Assembly: GCA_944383645.1 (NCBI GenBank)
Contig: CALWQJ010000005.1
Location: 1 to 40,273, forward strand
Length of the DNA: 40,273 nt
From: an uncultured Merdimonas sp.
GTDB lineage: Bacteria > Bacillota > Clostridia > Lachnospirales > Lachnospiraceae
Reading direction: 5' to 3'
Shown here piece after piece: positions 15,540 through 22,744 of the stretch (position 1 is the first letter of the stretch; every line of letters begins with the position of its first letter). The position numbers and the translations under genes are program-made. Under the pieces are notes generated by a model that had not been told where the DNA came from, ran no database searches, and saw nothing but the letters and a program-made list of their open reading frames with translations.

Positions 15540-16472
15540 TTACCGCCCCTTTCCCGCCGCCTCCTTGCGCAGCCGATCCAGAAGCTTTTCAAAATACGCC
15601 GGGAGCGGCGCCTCAAATTCCAGATACGCTCCCGTGGACGGATGGAGAAATCCGAGTACCATGGCGTGAAGGGTCTGCCCCTCCAGATGAAACGGATTCT
15701 TCCCTCGGCCGTAGACCTCGTCTCCCAGAAGCGGATGGCCGATACTGGCCATGTGGACGCGGATCTGATGCGTCCGTCCTGTCTCCAGCCGGCATTCGAT
15801 ATAAGTATAGGACCCGAAGCGCTCCAGCACCCGGTAATGGGTCACCGCCCGCTTCCCACCTGTCCGGACCACCGCCATCTTTTTGCGCTCGATGGGATGG
15901 CGGCCGATGGGCGCGTCCACCGTGCCCTCGTCCTCCTTCAGGTTCCCGCAGACGACCGCCCGGTAGCGGCGGGTAATCGTATGGTCCTTAAGCTGCTCAG
16001 CCAAGGCGTTATGCGCCCGGTCATTTTTGCAGGCGATGAGCACCCCTGTGGTGTCCTTATCGATGCGGTGTACGATGCCGGGGCGTAAGACCCCGTTGAT
16101 TCCCGACAGCTCTCCCTGACAGTGAAACAGGAGTGCGTTCACCAGCGTTCCTGTGTAATGCCCCGCGGAAGGATGGACCACCATCCCCTTGGGCTTATTG
16201 ATCAGAATGACGTCCGAATCCTCGTACAGAATATCCAGCGGCAGCTCCTCGGGCAGGATCTCCGGCTCCTTCGCCTCCGGGAGCGAAAGGGTAATCTGCG
16301 TTCCCGGACTGAGCTTCATGCCTGCCTTCACCGGCTTCCCGTCCGCCAGCACACAACCCTCCCGGATCAGCTTCTGCAGATAGGAACGGGAAATCTCCGG
16401 CTCCTGCTCTGCCAGATACCGGTCCAGACGCTGGCCGGTCTCCTGGGGGCCTGCTTCATAACATTTATGCAT
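15540..16472 (-). CDS. RluA/RluD-family 23S rRNA pseudouridine synthase
   Basis: Pseudouridine synthase with an N-terminal S4 domain (QRLDRYLAEQEPEISRSYLQ onward) and the RluA catalytic domain, 310 residues. The nucleophile Asp lies in VHRIDKDTTGVLIACKN, with Ile in place of the usual Leu after HR. RKKMAVV, GRTHQIRVHMASIGHPLLGD and a C-terminal LHAMVLGFLHPSTG complete the family pattern. It resembles B. subtilis YlyB/RluD, which also follows lspA, supporting rRNA helix 69 or a nearby site as target, though the exact uridine is an inference. The start at 16472 overlaps the end of lspA by 8 bases. The tRNA-Leu promoter follows its stop codon directly. Confidence 0.92.
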   Translation of the reverse strand: MHKCYEAGPQETGQRLDRYLAEQEPEISRSYLQKLIREGCVLADGKPVKAGMKLSPGTQITLSLPEAKEPEILPEELPLDILYEDSDVILINKPKGMVVHPSAGHYTGTLVNALLFHCQGELSGINGVLRPGIVHRIDKDTTGVLIACKNDRAHNALAEQLKDHTITRRYRAVVCGNLKEDEGTVDAPIGRHPIERKKMAVVRTGGKRAVTHYRVLERFGSYTYIECRLETGRTHQIRVHMASIGHPLLGDEVYGRGKNPFHLEGQTLHAMVLGFLHPSTGAYLEFEAPLPAYFEKLLDRLRKEAAGKGR

Positions 16473-16998
16473 CCTTTTTCTTTCCTTCCTGTCTTTTCAG
16501 ACTCAGGAATCCCAGCTCCTCTTCTTTATAGACGAACAGGATCAGGACGGCCAGCAGTACAGCGCCCACCGTCACGTAGCAGTCCGCCACATTGAAGACC
16601 GGAAAATCAATCAGCTTGAAATACAGGAAATCCACCACATAGGAGTACCGCATCCGATCGATGAGATTTCCCACGGCTCCGGCCGCCAGAAGGACGGCAA
16701 CCGTCCGCATCAGGAAGAACCTCTTTCCCTCCGGCATCCGGATATAAAAGAATGCGATCAGAAAGAGAATCAGCACGGTGCAGACCAGAAAGACGCCTTT
16801 CTGCCCCTGCAGGATCCCAAAGGCCGCCCCCCGGTTTTCCAGGTAATGGAGCTCAAAGACTCCCTCCCAGAGCACAATCGCGCTCTGTCCCTTCAGGTGA
16901 AGCACCGCCAGATATTTCGTCCACTGGTCCAGAAGGACCAGCACGACCGCAGTCACGATTCCGATCAGGTTATATCTATCCCTCTGTCTTGTCATCAT
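16465..16998 (-). CDS. lspA: Lipoprotein signal peptidase (signal peptidase II)
   Basis: Membrane aspartic protease that removes the signal peptide of prolipoproteins after lipid attachment to the lipobox Cys; the binding lipoprotein of the ABC importer in this window is a predicted client. Four TM helices are evident. The two catalytic Asp motifs are GNLIDRMRYSYVVDF and FPVFNVADCYVTVG, and NRGAAFGILQG is also diagnostic. I place the start at ATG 16998 because AGAGG lies 6 bases upstream; ATG 17004 is adjacent to that site and less likely. It overlaps aroB by 23 bases and rluD by 8, so the three are translationally coupled. The lspA-rluD order is classic in Firmicutes. Confidence 0.94.
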   Translation of the reverse strand: MMTRQRDRYNLIGIVTAVVLVLLDQWTKYLAVLHLKGQSAIVLWEGVFELHYLENRGAAFGILQGQKGVFLVCTVLILFLIAFFYIRMPEGKRFFLMRTVAVLLAAGAVGNLIDRMRYSYVVDFLYFKLIDFPVFNVADCYVTVGAVLLAVLILFVYKEEELGFLSLKRQEGKKKDA

Positions 16999-18100
16999 TT
17001 CCATCCTCTGTCATCCATCTCGCCGCGTCCAGGAGCTCTTCCTCCGACACGCTCCGGTCCACGAAGGCCTCTCCCACCTGCCTCAGCAGAATGAACCGGA
17101 TGCTTCCCGCATCCATCTTCTTATCGGATTTGGTCGTAAGAAGCAGCCGCTCCGGATCCAGTCCCGCGACTCTCACAGGCAGAGAAAAACTCCGAAAGAC
17201 TTCGCAGATTTCCTCCACAGCCTCTTTGGAGATAAGCCCCCGCCGCCAGGAAAGATACGCCGCTGCCGCGCAGCCCGCGGCCACGCACTCACCGTGGAGC
17301 AGCTGGAAATTTTTCAGCTTCTCGGCGGCGTGTCCCAGCGTATGTCCGAAATTCAGAAGGGCCCTCTCGCCCTGCTCGGTGGGATCCCGCTCCACTACAT
17401 CCCGCTTGATGCGGCAGCTTTCCTCAATCATCGCCATCAACGCTTCCGGCTCTCTCTCCAGAATCTCCTGGCGGCGCCCGGAAAGCCAGCGGAAATAATC
17501 CGCGTTCTTAATCAGCCCGTGCTTTAGAATCTCGGCCATTCCAGAGGCAAACTGCCTGTCCGGAAGCGTCGAGAGCACAGACAGGTTCATATAAACCAGC
17601 CGGGGCATATGGAAGGCTCCGACCATGTTTTTATAGCTGTCAAAATCCACTCCCGTCTTGCCGCCGATGCTGCTGTCCACCTGGGACAAAAGCGTCGTCG
17701 GGAGCTGGATGAATCCGATGCCCCGCAGATAGGTGGCCGCCGCGAAGCCTGTCAGATCGCCGATGACGCCCCCTCCCAGGGCCGCCAGCATATCTTTACG
17801 GTCAAAATGCTCCAAAATCAGGTGCTCATACAGAGCCCGCACGGTATCCAGCGTCTTGTTCTCCTCGCCCGCTTCCACCGTCCAGACCGTCACTTTCCCA
17901 AAGACCTTCGCAAGCTTTTCCCGGACTGCCTCCGCATAAAGCGGGCCCGCGTGGCTGTCCGTGACGATACAGAGCCTTCTCCCCCGCACGCCCAGCGCCT
18001 CCACACATTCCGGCAGCCTTTCAAAATCCTGCTCCAGCCGTATCTCATAACAGAACTTCCCGTCCCGGTGGACCGGAAGGCTCCGTCCTTCCTTTCCCAT
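16976..18100 (-). CDS. aroB: 3-dehydroquinate synthase
   Basis: Second step of the shikimate pathway, converting DAHP to 3-dehydroquinate with NAD and a divalent metal. The NAD-binding and active-site block GGGVIGDLTGFAAATYLRG, PTTLLSQVDSSIGGKTGVDF and NMVGAFHMP spans about residues 105-165. The metal-binding Glu/His set is in ASGMAEILKHGLI, LNFGHTLGHAAEK and LLHGECVAAG, followed by a KSDKKMDAGSIRFILL lid. At 374 residues it is slightly long, with a charged C-terminal tail (residues 355-374) that overlaps lspA. GGAAAGG precedes ATG 18100. No other shikimate gene is in the window, so aroB is embedded in a division/translation operon. Confidence 0.95.
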   Translation of the reverse strand: MGKEGRSLPVHRDGKFCYEIRLEQDFERLPECVEALGVRGRRLCIVTDSHAGPLYAEAVREKLAKVFGKVTVWTVEAGEENKTLDTVRALYEHLILEHFDRKDMLAALGGGVIGDLTGFAAATYLRGIGFIQLPTTLLSQVDSSIGGKTGVDFDSYKNMVGAFHMPRLVYMNLSVLSTLPDRQFASGMAEILKHGLIKNADYFRWLSGRRQEILEREPEALMAMIEESCRIKRDVVERDPTEQGERALLNFGHTLGHAAEKLKNFQLLHGECVAAGCAAAAYLSWRRGLISKEAVEEICEVFRSFSLPVRVAGLDPERLLLTTKSDKKMDAGSIRFILLRQVGEAFVDRSVSEEELLDAARWMTEDGNDDKTEG

Positions 18101-18144
18101 ATGAATCTTTCCTTTCCATCGGCGTCTTCTTTCCTTCCGCTCCC

Positions 18145-18903
18145 TCAGATATACCGCAGAAGCGTCACGTACTCACGCCCTTTTTTTGACTGCCCGCCGC
18201 CTCCCTGATAGCGGAACCGGCCCATGCCCCGCACTGAGATCAGATCCCCCTCCCGGGGCTGGTACCCATTGGACGTCACCAGCTTCCCATTCACAAAGAC
18301 CTTTCCGCCCTCGATAAGGCCGGTGAGACTGCTGCGGGACGCGCCAAAGGCCAGGGAAAGCAGCCGGTCCAGGCGCACGGAAGCCACCGTGCCCGTGATT
18401 TCCCTATACCTGGGTTCATAATGAAAATCCGCAGCTTCCACCATGCTGACAGACACCGTCGTGTGCCGCACGCGGGTCAGGCTGTCACAGATAAACGGGG
18501 CGATCCGCGTGAGGCAGAAGAGGTAAGCCTGTCTGTCCTCCACCAGAATATCGCCCAGGCAGCTCCTCTGGAGTCCCAGATTCAGCACAGCTCCCAGATA
18601 GTCCCTGTGAGTCAGAGCTTCCGCGAACTTCTCCTGGAGGGGCGTAATCCGCAGACACGCAATGGGAGGCTCCGTACAAAACAGGGGAGCCTCAGGCCGG
18701 AATACCGCGATCTGACGCTCCGCTAATTCATAGCCGCCGAAGCTCTCTGTCTCAAGATGGGGAAGCTTCGGACGGACCTCCTGAAAAATATTCAGTTCAT
18801 TCAGATTCAGAAAATCTGAATACACAGCGGTTCCTCTCTGCCAGGCCTGCTCACCCAGCTCCAGAAACCGCTTCTCCAGCTGCTGTTCTTCCTTCGTCAT
18901 CAT
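18145..18903 (-). CDS. ylmH: YlmH-family S4-domain RNA-binding protein
   Basis: A 252-residue protein whose C-terminus carries an S4 RNA-binding domain (VRLDRLLSLAFGASRSSLTG, then GKVFVNGKLVTSNGYQPREG). The N-terminal half (FLNLNELNIFQEVRPKLP) has the family's typical cryptic fold. YlmH proteins bind stalled ribosomal 50S-peptidyl-tRNA complexes in ribosome quality control in Firmicutes; here that role is inferred from family. An upstream TTG at 18909 overlaps the sepF stop, but the tandem ATG codons at 18903 and 18900 are better starts. It follows sepF directly, as in the ylm cluster of Bacillus and Streptococcus. Confidence 0.9.
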   Translation of the reverse strand: MMTKEEQQLEKRFLELGEQAWQRGTAVYSDFLNLNELNIFQEVRPKLPHLETESFGGYELAERQIAVFRPEAPLFCTEPPIACLRITPLQEKFAEALTHRDYLGAVLNLGLQRSCLGDILVEDRQAYLFCLTRIAPFICDSLTRVRHTTVSVSMVEAADFHYEPRYREITGTVASVRLDRLLSLAFGASRSSLTGLIEGGKVFVNGKLVTSNGYQPREGDLISVRGMGRFRYQGGGGQSKKGREYVTLLRYI

Positions 18904-18905
18904 TC

Positions 18906-19427
18906 TCAAAGCTTGCTGCTGTACACCGAAGGAATATCGATGGCACCGCTTAAGATATCCTGCAGATCCCCGGAAATGTCCACATTTTTCGGTGTAACGA
19001 TAAAGATGGACGCGGAAACCTTCTTGAGATTTCCTCCAATGGCGAAGCAGGTGCCCGAGGTCACATCAATGATTCTCTGCGCCACGTCTACGTCAAGCCC
19101 CTCGAAATTCAGCACCACCGTACGATTGCTGAGCAGAGTCTCCGTCACCTCTCTGGCGTCGTCAAAGCTGCTTGGTTTAATCACGCATACTTCCATTCCA
19201 TTCCCCTGCTTTCTGGACGCCTGCCGAATCGGAGTGACCTTCTGGGGCTTCGCCTTTGCCGGGGCTTCCTCCTCGTCATTGTCGTCGTCCCCCCTGCGCC
19301 CAAAAAGCTTCTTCCGGGGCTTCTCGTCCTCATAGTCGTCATCGAAATCATCGTAGTCATCGTACTCGTCCTCATAACCATCTCCGCCGAGCTTCATGAC
19401 ATCCAGAAACTTATCGATTACACTCAT
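18906..19427 (-). CDS. sepF: Cell division protein SepF
   Basis: FtsZ-binding, membrane-associated septum protein that helps organise the Z-ring. It starts MSVIDKFLDVMKLGG, a short amphipathic membrane-targeting helix. A very acidic Asp/Glu/Tyr linker follows at about residues 18-38 (DEYDDYDDFDDDYEDEKP), then a basic patch. The SepF (DUF552) core at residues 75-165 includes MEVCVIKPSSFDDAREV, VVLNFEGLDVDVAQRIIDV and GGNLKKVSASIFIVTP. ATG 19427 was chosen because GGAG lies 9 bases upstream; the longer frame opens with TTG at 19442. It follows yggS by 23 bases and precedes ylmH, the normal order. Confidence 0.95.
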   Translation of the reverse strand: MSVIDKFLDVMKLGGDGYEDEYDDYDDFDDDYEDEKPRKKLFGRRGDDDNDEEEAPAKAKPQKVTPIRQASRKQGNGMEVCVIKPSSFDDAREVTETLLSNRTVVLNFEGLDVDVAQRIIDVTSGTCFAIGGNLKKVSASIFIVTPKNVDISGDLQDILSGAIDIPSVYSSKL

Positions 19428-19450
19428 GATACAGATCTCCAATCTATCCT

Positions 19451-20143
19451 TTAAATATTGTAATTTCTTTCACCGAAGATTCCTGTCCCGACGCGGACCA
19501 TGGTGGCCCCTTCCTCAATCGCCACCTCATAGTCTCCCGTCATTCCCATGGACAGAATATCCATAGATACATTATCAATGTTTTTGTTTTTTATGTCAAC
19601 ACATAATTTCTTTAAACTGGCAAAATGTACGCGGTTATCCTCCGGATTTTCCACATAGGGGGCAATCGTCATCAGTCCCCGGACAGAAATCGACGGAAGC
19701 TTCGCGATTTCCCGGATCAGCCCTTCCGCCTCCTCCGGCTTCACGCCGAACTTGGTCTCCTCTCCGGCCACATTCACCTCGATCAGGACCGGAACCGTGA
19801 TTCCCTTTTTCTGTCCCTCCGCGCTGATGGCTTCCGCCAGACGCAGACTGTCTACCGAGTGGATGAGGCAGGCCTTGTCCACCACATATTTCACCTTGTT
19901 GCGCTGCAGATGACCGATAAGGTGCCAGCGGATATCCTTCGGCAGCTGCTCATATTTATCGCAAAGCTCCTGCACCTTATTTTCTCCGAAGTCCCGGGTT
20001 CCTCCCGGGAGCAGCTCTTCAATCATGGACACCGGCTTGGTCTTGCTGACCGCGATCAGCGTCACCTCCTCCCGCTTCCGGCCCGCCCGTTCGCAGGCCG
20101 CGCAGATCTTTTTCTCCACCTTTGCCAGATTCTCGACTACCAT
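19451..20143 (-). CDS. yggS: YggS-family pyridoxal-phosphate homeostasis protein
   Basis: A 230-residue single-domain PLP-binding TIM barrel of the YggS/PLPBP family, which buffers PLP and affects amino-acid and vitamin B6 balance without a known reaction. The PLP lysine is in LIAVSKTKPVS (about residue 34). Other signatures are DFGENKVQELCDKY, RWHLIGHLQRNKVKY, LIEVNVAGEETKFG, GLMTIAP, and the C-terminal DILSMGMTGDYEVAIEEGAT with a phosphate-binding Gly loop before VRVGTGIFG. It lies 15 bases after the HlyD-like gene and before sepF, a placement conserved across Firmicutes and actinobacteria. Confidence 0.95.
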   Translation of the reverse strand: MVVENLAKVEKKICAACERAGRKREEVTLIAVSKTKPVSMIEELLPGGTRDFGENKVQELCDKYEQLPKDIRWHLIGHLQRNKVKYVVDKACLIHSVDSLRLAEAISAEGQKKGITVPVLIEVNVAGEETKFGVKPEEAEGLIREIAKLPSISVRGLMTIAPYVENPEDNRVHFASLKKLCVDIKNKNIDNVSMDILSMGMTGDYEVAIEEGATMVRVGTGIFGERNYNI

Positions 20144-20158
20144 TTTCTCATACTCCTC

Positions 20159-21616
20159 CTAATAAATCACCTGGGCCTCCTCGACCGTATCCGCGTTCAG
20201 CACGATATGGTCGTAGACGGAGAGTCCATAGCTGGTTCCTTCCTCCACGATGCAGTATTCCTCATTTTCATACAGAATCTGAATGATGCGGAAGATGGTA
20301 TAGCCTTTATTGATATTGTAGACGCCCTTGAGCTGCTCCGTCTGCCCTACCTGGTAATATTCGGCGGAATCCGCCTTCACCAGCAGGTCGCCGCTCTCCA
20401 AAAGCTTCTTCGAGGTGCTGAAATCCTCCTCTTCCGGATCCACATAGGCGTACTGCTCATCCTGATAATAAATCGTGGAATTTACGAATTCCACAGCCTC
20501 TGTTCCATCCTCAGAAACCGTCTTTTTCATAAATCCCGTCCTGTCCTCCGACTGGGTCACGTAGGAAGCGTCTATGACAAAGAAATCCTTTTCCGTCACC
20601 GCCGACTGGGGAATCTTCAGCCCCGTCTCTTCATCCCGCAGAATCTCAAAATCCAGATACCGCTCTCCGGCATACCGGACCATGGAATTCACAAAGGAAA
20701 GGACTCCATAGGCCTGGCCATCCACGTACTGGACTGTGACAGAGGGCCATACAATCTCGTCATCCTTATCGAAGCGGATCTCGATGTATGTGGTATTCTG
20801 GGTCACTGTGCCGTCCTCCGACGTGGTCTGGTTCTCCTCCAGCTCGCCCAGAAGATAGTCCTCCATCTCCTCATCCAGAGGGAACACCAGCTGCCAGTCC
20901 TCCTCCGTCACCAGCTTGTACACCGGGTCGCCCTCGCTTACCAGCTCTGCGGAGCGCAGATCCGTGCGCTCATAGCCGTCCCCGTCAAACCAGGCCGGAT
21001 CAATGGCGTCCGAAGAAGCCTCCTCCAGGCCGTCTATATAATATTCCACGATTCCCGCAGTCTCGGCGTTATATCGGGTAAACAGCTCCCCGCCGCTCTC
21101 CGACGCGCTGTCCAGCTGGGCGATCAGATTCTGGTTCACCAGATCCAGAATCGCGGAATCCACATTCGTCTTAAAGCTGTATACATCCTCAAAACGCATA
21201 TCTGAATAATTACTCAGATAGGAGCTGATGCTGGAGCGGATCTCCGTATAATCCTCTTCGTCCAGGCTCAGCTCTCCGGCGCTCTCCTCCAGCAGCTCGG
21301 ACATCCTGCCGCTCTCATCCACCGTATAGACCGTGGACAGCACGGAGACCTTTTCCCCCTCCGCCGCGTAATAGCTGATATATCCGGCCTTACTGGCGCT
21401 GTATACCCTTTCCGTGCGGAGCGCGACTCCCGTATAGTGATAGTCCGCCGCCAGATTGCCCTTGATGACCTCGTAGCCTGAAATATGCTCAGAAGTAAAA
21501 TACATATATACACAGACCATCAGATATACCGCGATAAAGCCAAAAAATATAACGCCAATATTAATCGGGCGTCTGTATCTGACAATTTTTCTGTTTTCTT
21601 TTCTGCCGTTCGCCAC
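20159..21616 (-). CDS. HlyD-like membrane-anchored protein in the sepF cluster
   Basis: A 485-residue protein with a short basic N-terminus, one TM segment (INIGVIFFGFIAVYLMVCVY, about residues 18-38) and a large, acidic extracytoplasmic part. The first region after the TM (GVALRTERVYSASKAGYISY, then EGEKVSVLSTVYTVDESGR) looks like the biotinyl-lipoyl half-hairpin of HlyD adaptor proteins. A helical stretch at about 100-200 and further beta-barrel pieces follow (PVYKLVTEEDWQLVFPLDEE; LKIPQSAVTEKDFFVIDAS). No ABC or MFS partner gene is adjacent. GTG 21616 is preceded by AAGGAG. Position just before yggS-sepF-ylmH suggests an envelope or division role, which is inference only. Confidence 0.75.
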   Translation of the reverse strand: MANGRKENRKIVRYRRPINIGVIFFGFIAVYLMVCVYMYFTSEHISGYEVIKGNLAADYHYTGVALRTERVYSASKAGYISYYAAEGEKVSVLSTVYTVDESGRMSELLEESAGELSLDEEDYTEIRSSISSYLSNYSDMRFEDVYSFKTNVDSAILDLVNQNLIAQLDSASESGGELFTRYNAETAGIVEYYIDGLEEASSDAIDPAWFDGDGYERTDLRSAELVSEGDPVYKLVTEEDWQLVFPLDEEMEDYLLGELEENQTTSEDGTVTQNTTYIEIRFDKDDEIVWPSVTVQYVDGQAYGVLSFVNSMVRYAGERYLDFEILRDEETGLKIPQSAVTEKDFFVIDASYVTQSEDRTGFMKKTVSEDGTEAVEFVNSTIYYQDEQYAYVDPEEEDFSTSKKLLESGDLLVKADSAEYYQVGQTEQLKGVYNINKGYTIFRIIQILYENEEYCIVEEGTSYGLSVYDHIVLNADTVEEAQVIY

Positions 21617-21661
21617 CAGTTTTACTCCTTCACATCAATCTTCCGCCCCGCAGGCGCATCG

Positions 21662-21700
21662 GTTACCATTCACATTTCTGAATCGGCTGTGAATGGTAAC
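21662..21700. repeat. 13-bp perfect inverted repeat upstream of the HlyD-like gene
   Basis: GTTACCATTCACA (21662-21674) and TGTGAATGGTAAC (21688-21700) are exact reverse complements around a 13-base loop. It lies in the untranslated gap 46 bases before the HlyD-like start. No U-tract follows, so it is not a standard terminator; it may be an operator, an RNA hairpin or a dispersed repeat. Confidence 0.7.
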
Positions 21701-21711
21701 TCGTACCGCGC

Positions 21712-21755
21712 AAAAAACAGGAGGCTGCCGCAAAGCCTTGTCTTTTGCGGCAGCC
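21712..21755 (-). terminator. Rho-independent terminator of the P-loop gene
   Basis: On the minus strand, GGCTGCCGCAAA (21755-21744) pairs perfectly with TTTGCGGCAGCC (21734-21723). After CTCCTG comes a run of six T (21717-21712). It starts 15 bases after the stop codon of the P-loop gene. Confidence 0.85.
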
Positions 21756-21769
21756 CTGATATGTACAAT

Positions 21770-22189
21770 CTAGCAGGAAATGATCACCTGCTCCTTCGCA
21801 AAGTCAGGCAGGTCCTTCTCCTCCACGGAAATGCTGAGACAGAAATTAACTTTAAACTGCTCGCTGATCTGATTCAGCTGGGTCAGAGTGTCTGTCAGAT
21901 CCTCGCCTTCCAGGTTCGCAACCTTCAGAAAGCTGTCTATATACATCTGCTCCAGGTCGTAATCCTGGGAAATGATTCCGCATATAAAGCCGATAAACTC
22001 GTCGCTGTTCTTTAAGGGGTAATCCTTTACATTGATGAGCCGCACCTTGTTGTCCAGCTCGTGCATGTGCTTCGTGCTCTTGTCCAGGTATACGATATTT
22101 CCCGACGCCGTCTTAATCTGGCTGTTCACTCTGTCCAGCAGATGCTTTGTCTTTCCGTCTCCCTTGCTTCCTACAATCAATTGTACCAT
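21770..22189 (-). CDS. Small P-loop NTP-binding protein of unknown function
   Basis: A 139-residue protein starting MVQLIVGSKGDGKTKHLLD, with a Walker A P-loop at residues 7-14 (GSKGDGKT) directly after the first beta strand. An IVYLDKS strand follows, and a late hydrophobic strand (FKVNFCLSISVEE). There is no obvious Walker B DE pair, TM segment or signal peptide. Similar clostridial proteins are sometimes labelled PilT-like, but at one quarter of PilT length and without its Asp/His boxes that name is not justified. GGAGG precedes ATG 22189. It is monocistronic, with its own sigma-A promoter and strong terminator, between the mre/min operon and the sepF cluster. Confidence 0.8.
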   Translation of the reverse strand: MVQLIVGSKGDGKTKHLLDRVNSQIKTASGNIVYLDKSTKHMHELDNKVRLINVKDYPLKNSDEFIGFICGIISQDYDLEQMYIDSFLKVANLEGEDLTDTLTQLNQISEQFKVNFCLSISVEEKDLPDFAKEQVIISC

Positions 22190-22285
22190 AGCCTTGTCCT
22201 CCTTGGGTCCCCTATATTTTTGAGACAGCGGCCCTGAAAGTCCGCAGGCCTTCTCCAGGACGCTGCCGCTTTATCAGATAACCCT

Positions 22286-22314
22286 ATTATAGTCTATATG
22301 CCCAAAAAACTCAA
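22286..22314 (-). promoter_or_regulatory. Sigma-A promoter of the P-loop gene
   Basis: TTGAGT (22314-22309), a 17-bp spacer and TATAAT (22291-22286) on the minus strand. The leader to the ATG is about 90 bases and contains an imperfect AGCGGC/GCCGCT hairpin. Confidence 0.7.
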
Positions 22315-22338
22315 CTGTTATTTCCCGGTTATAGACTA
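22290..22338. repeat. 9-bp inverted repeat flanking the P-loop gene promoter
   Basis: TAGTCTATA (22290-22298) and TATAGACTA (22330-22338) are exact reverse complements 31 bases apart. One copy overlaps the edge of the -10 box and the other the mgsA stop codon. It may be an operator or a weak 3' hairpin of the mgsA transcript. Confidence 0.5.
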
Positions 22339-22731
22339 ATTATACAATTCTCTCCATTCCATATCGCCCCGGTCCAGAGCCTTGACCAGGAGCTCCGCCG
22401 TGGCCAGGTTCGTGGCCAGAGGGATATTGTAGGTATCGCAGAGCCGGACCACGTTGTTTACATCCGGTTCGTGGCTCTTCGGGTTCTGCGGATCCCGTAA
22501 GAATATCACCAGGTCCATCTGGTTATGCTCGATCTGCGCCGCCAGCTGCTGCTCGCCGCCCAGATGCCCCGCCAGGTACTTGTGTACGTTCAGGTTCGTC
22601 ACCTCGGCGATCAGCCGTCCGGTTGTGCCGGTGGCGTACAGATTGTGTTTACAGAGAATCCCCCTGTAGGCAATGCAGAAATTCTGCATCAGTTTCTTTT
22701 TTGCGTCATGTGCAATTAGTCCAATGTTCAC
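22336..22731 (-). CDS. mgsA: Methylglyoxal synthase
   Basis: Converts dihydroxyacetone phosphate to methylglyoxal and phosphate, a bypass that relieves phosphate limitation and sugar-phosphate stress. The start region VNIGLIAHDAKKKLMQNFC has the family's HD pair, followed by YATGTTGRLI (phosphate-binding loop), GHLGGEQQLAAQI with the catalytic-site GD/GG turn, LVIFLRDP and PHEPDV-like KSHEPDVNNVVRLC. I place the start at GTG 22731, which has GGGGGTG upstream and gives a normal 131 residues; an ATG at 22773 inside rodA would add 14 atypical residues. It ends the mre-min-rodA operon, 13 bases after rodA. Confidence 0.93.
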   Translation of the reverse strand: MNIGLIAHDAKKKLMQNFCIAYRGILCKHNLYATGTTGRLIAEVTNLNVHKYLAGHLGGEQQLAAQIEHNQMDLVIFLRDPQNPKSHEPDVNNVVRLCDTYNIPLATNLATAELLVKALDRGDMEWRELYN

Positions 22732-22744
22732 TTTGACACCCCCG

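Noticed and set aside
15284..15616. N-terminal extension of the YitT-like frame
   Set aside because: It would translate through the tRNA-Leu gene and its terminator; the ATG at 15283 has a good ribosome binding site.
19625..21205. 526-codon open frame on the plus strand
   Set aside because: Antisense to yggS and the HlyD-like gene, spans their junction and shows no protein-family features.
21770..22189. P-loop protein as PilT twitching-motility ATPase
   Set aside because: Far too short, with no Asp or His boxes and no pilus genes nearby.
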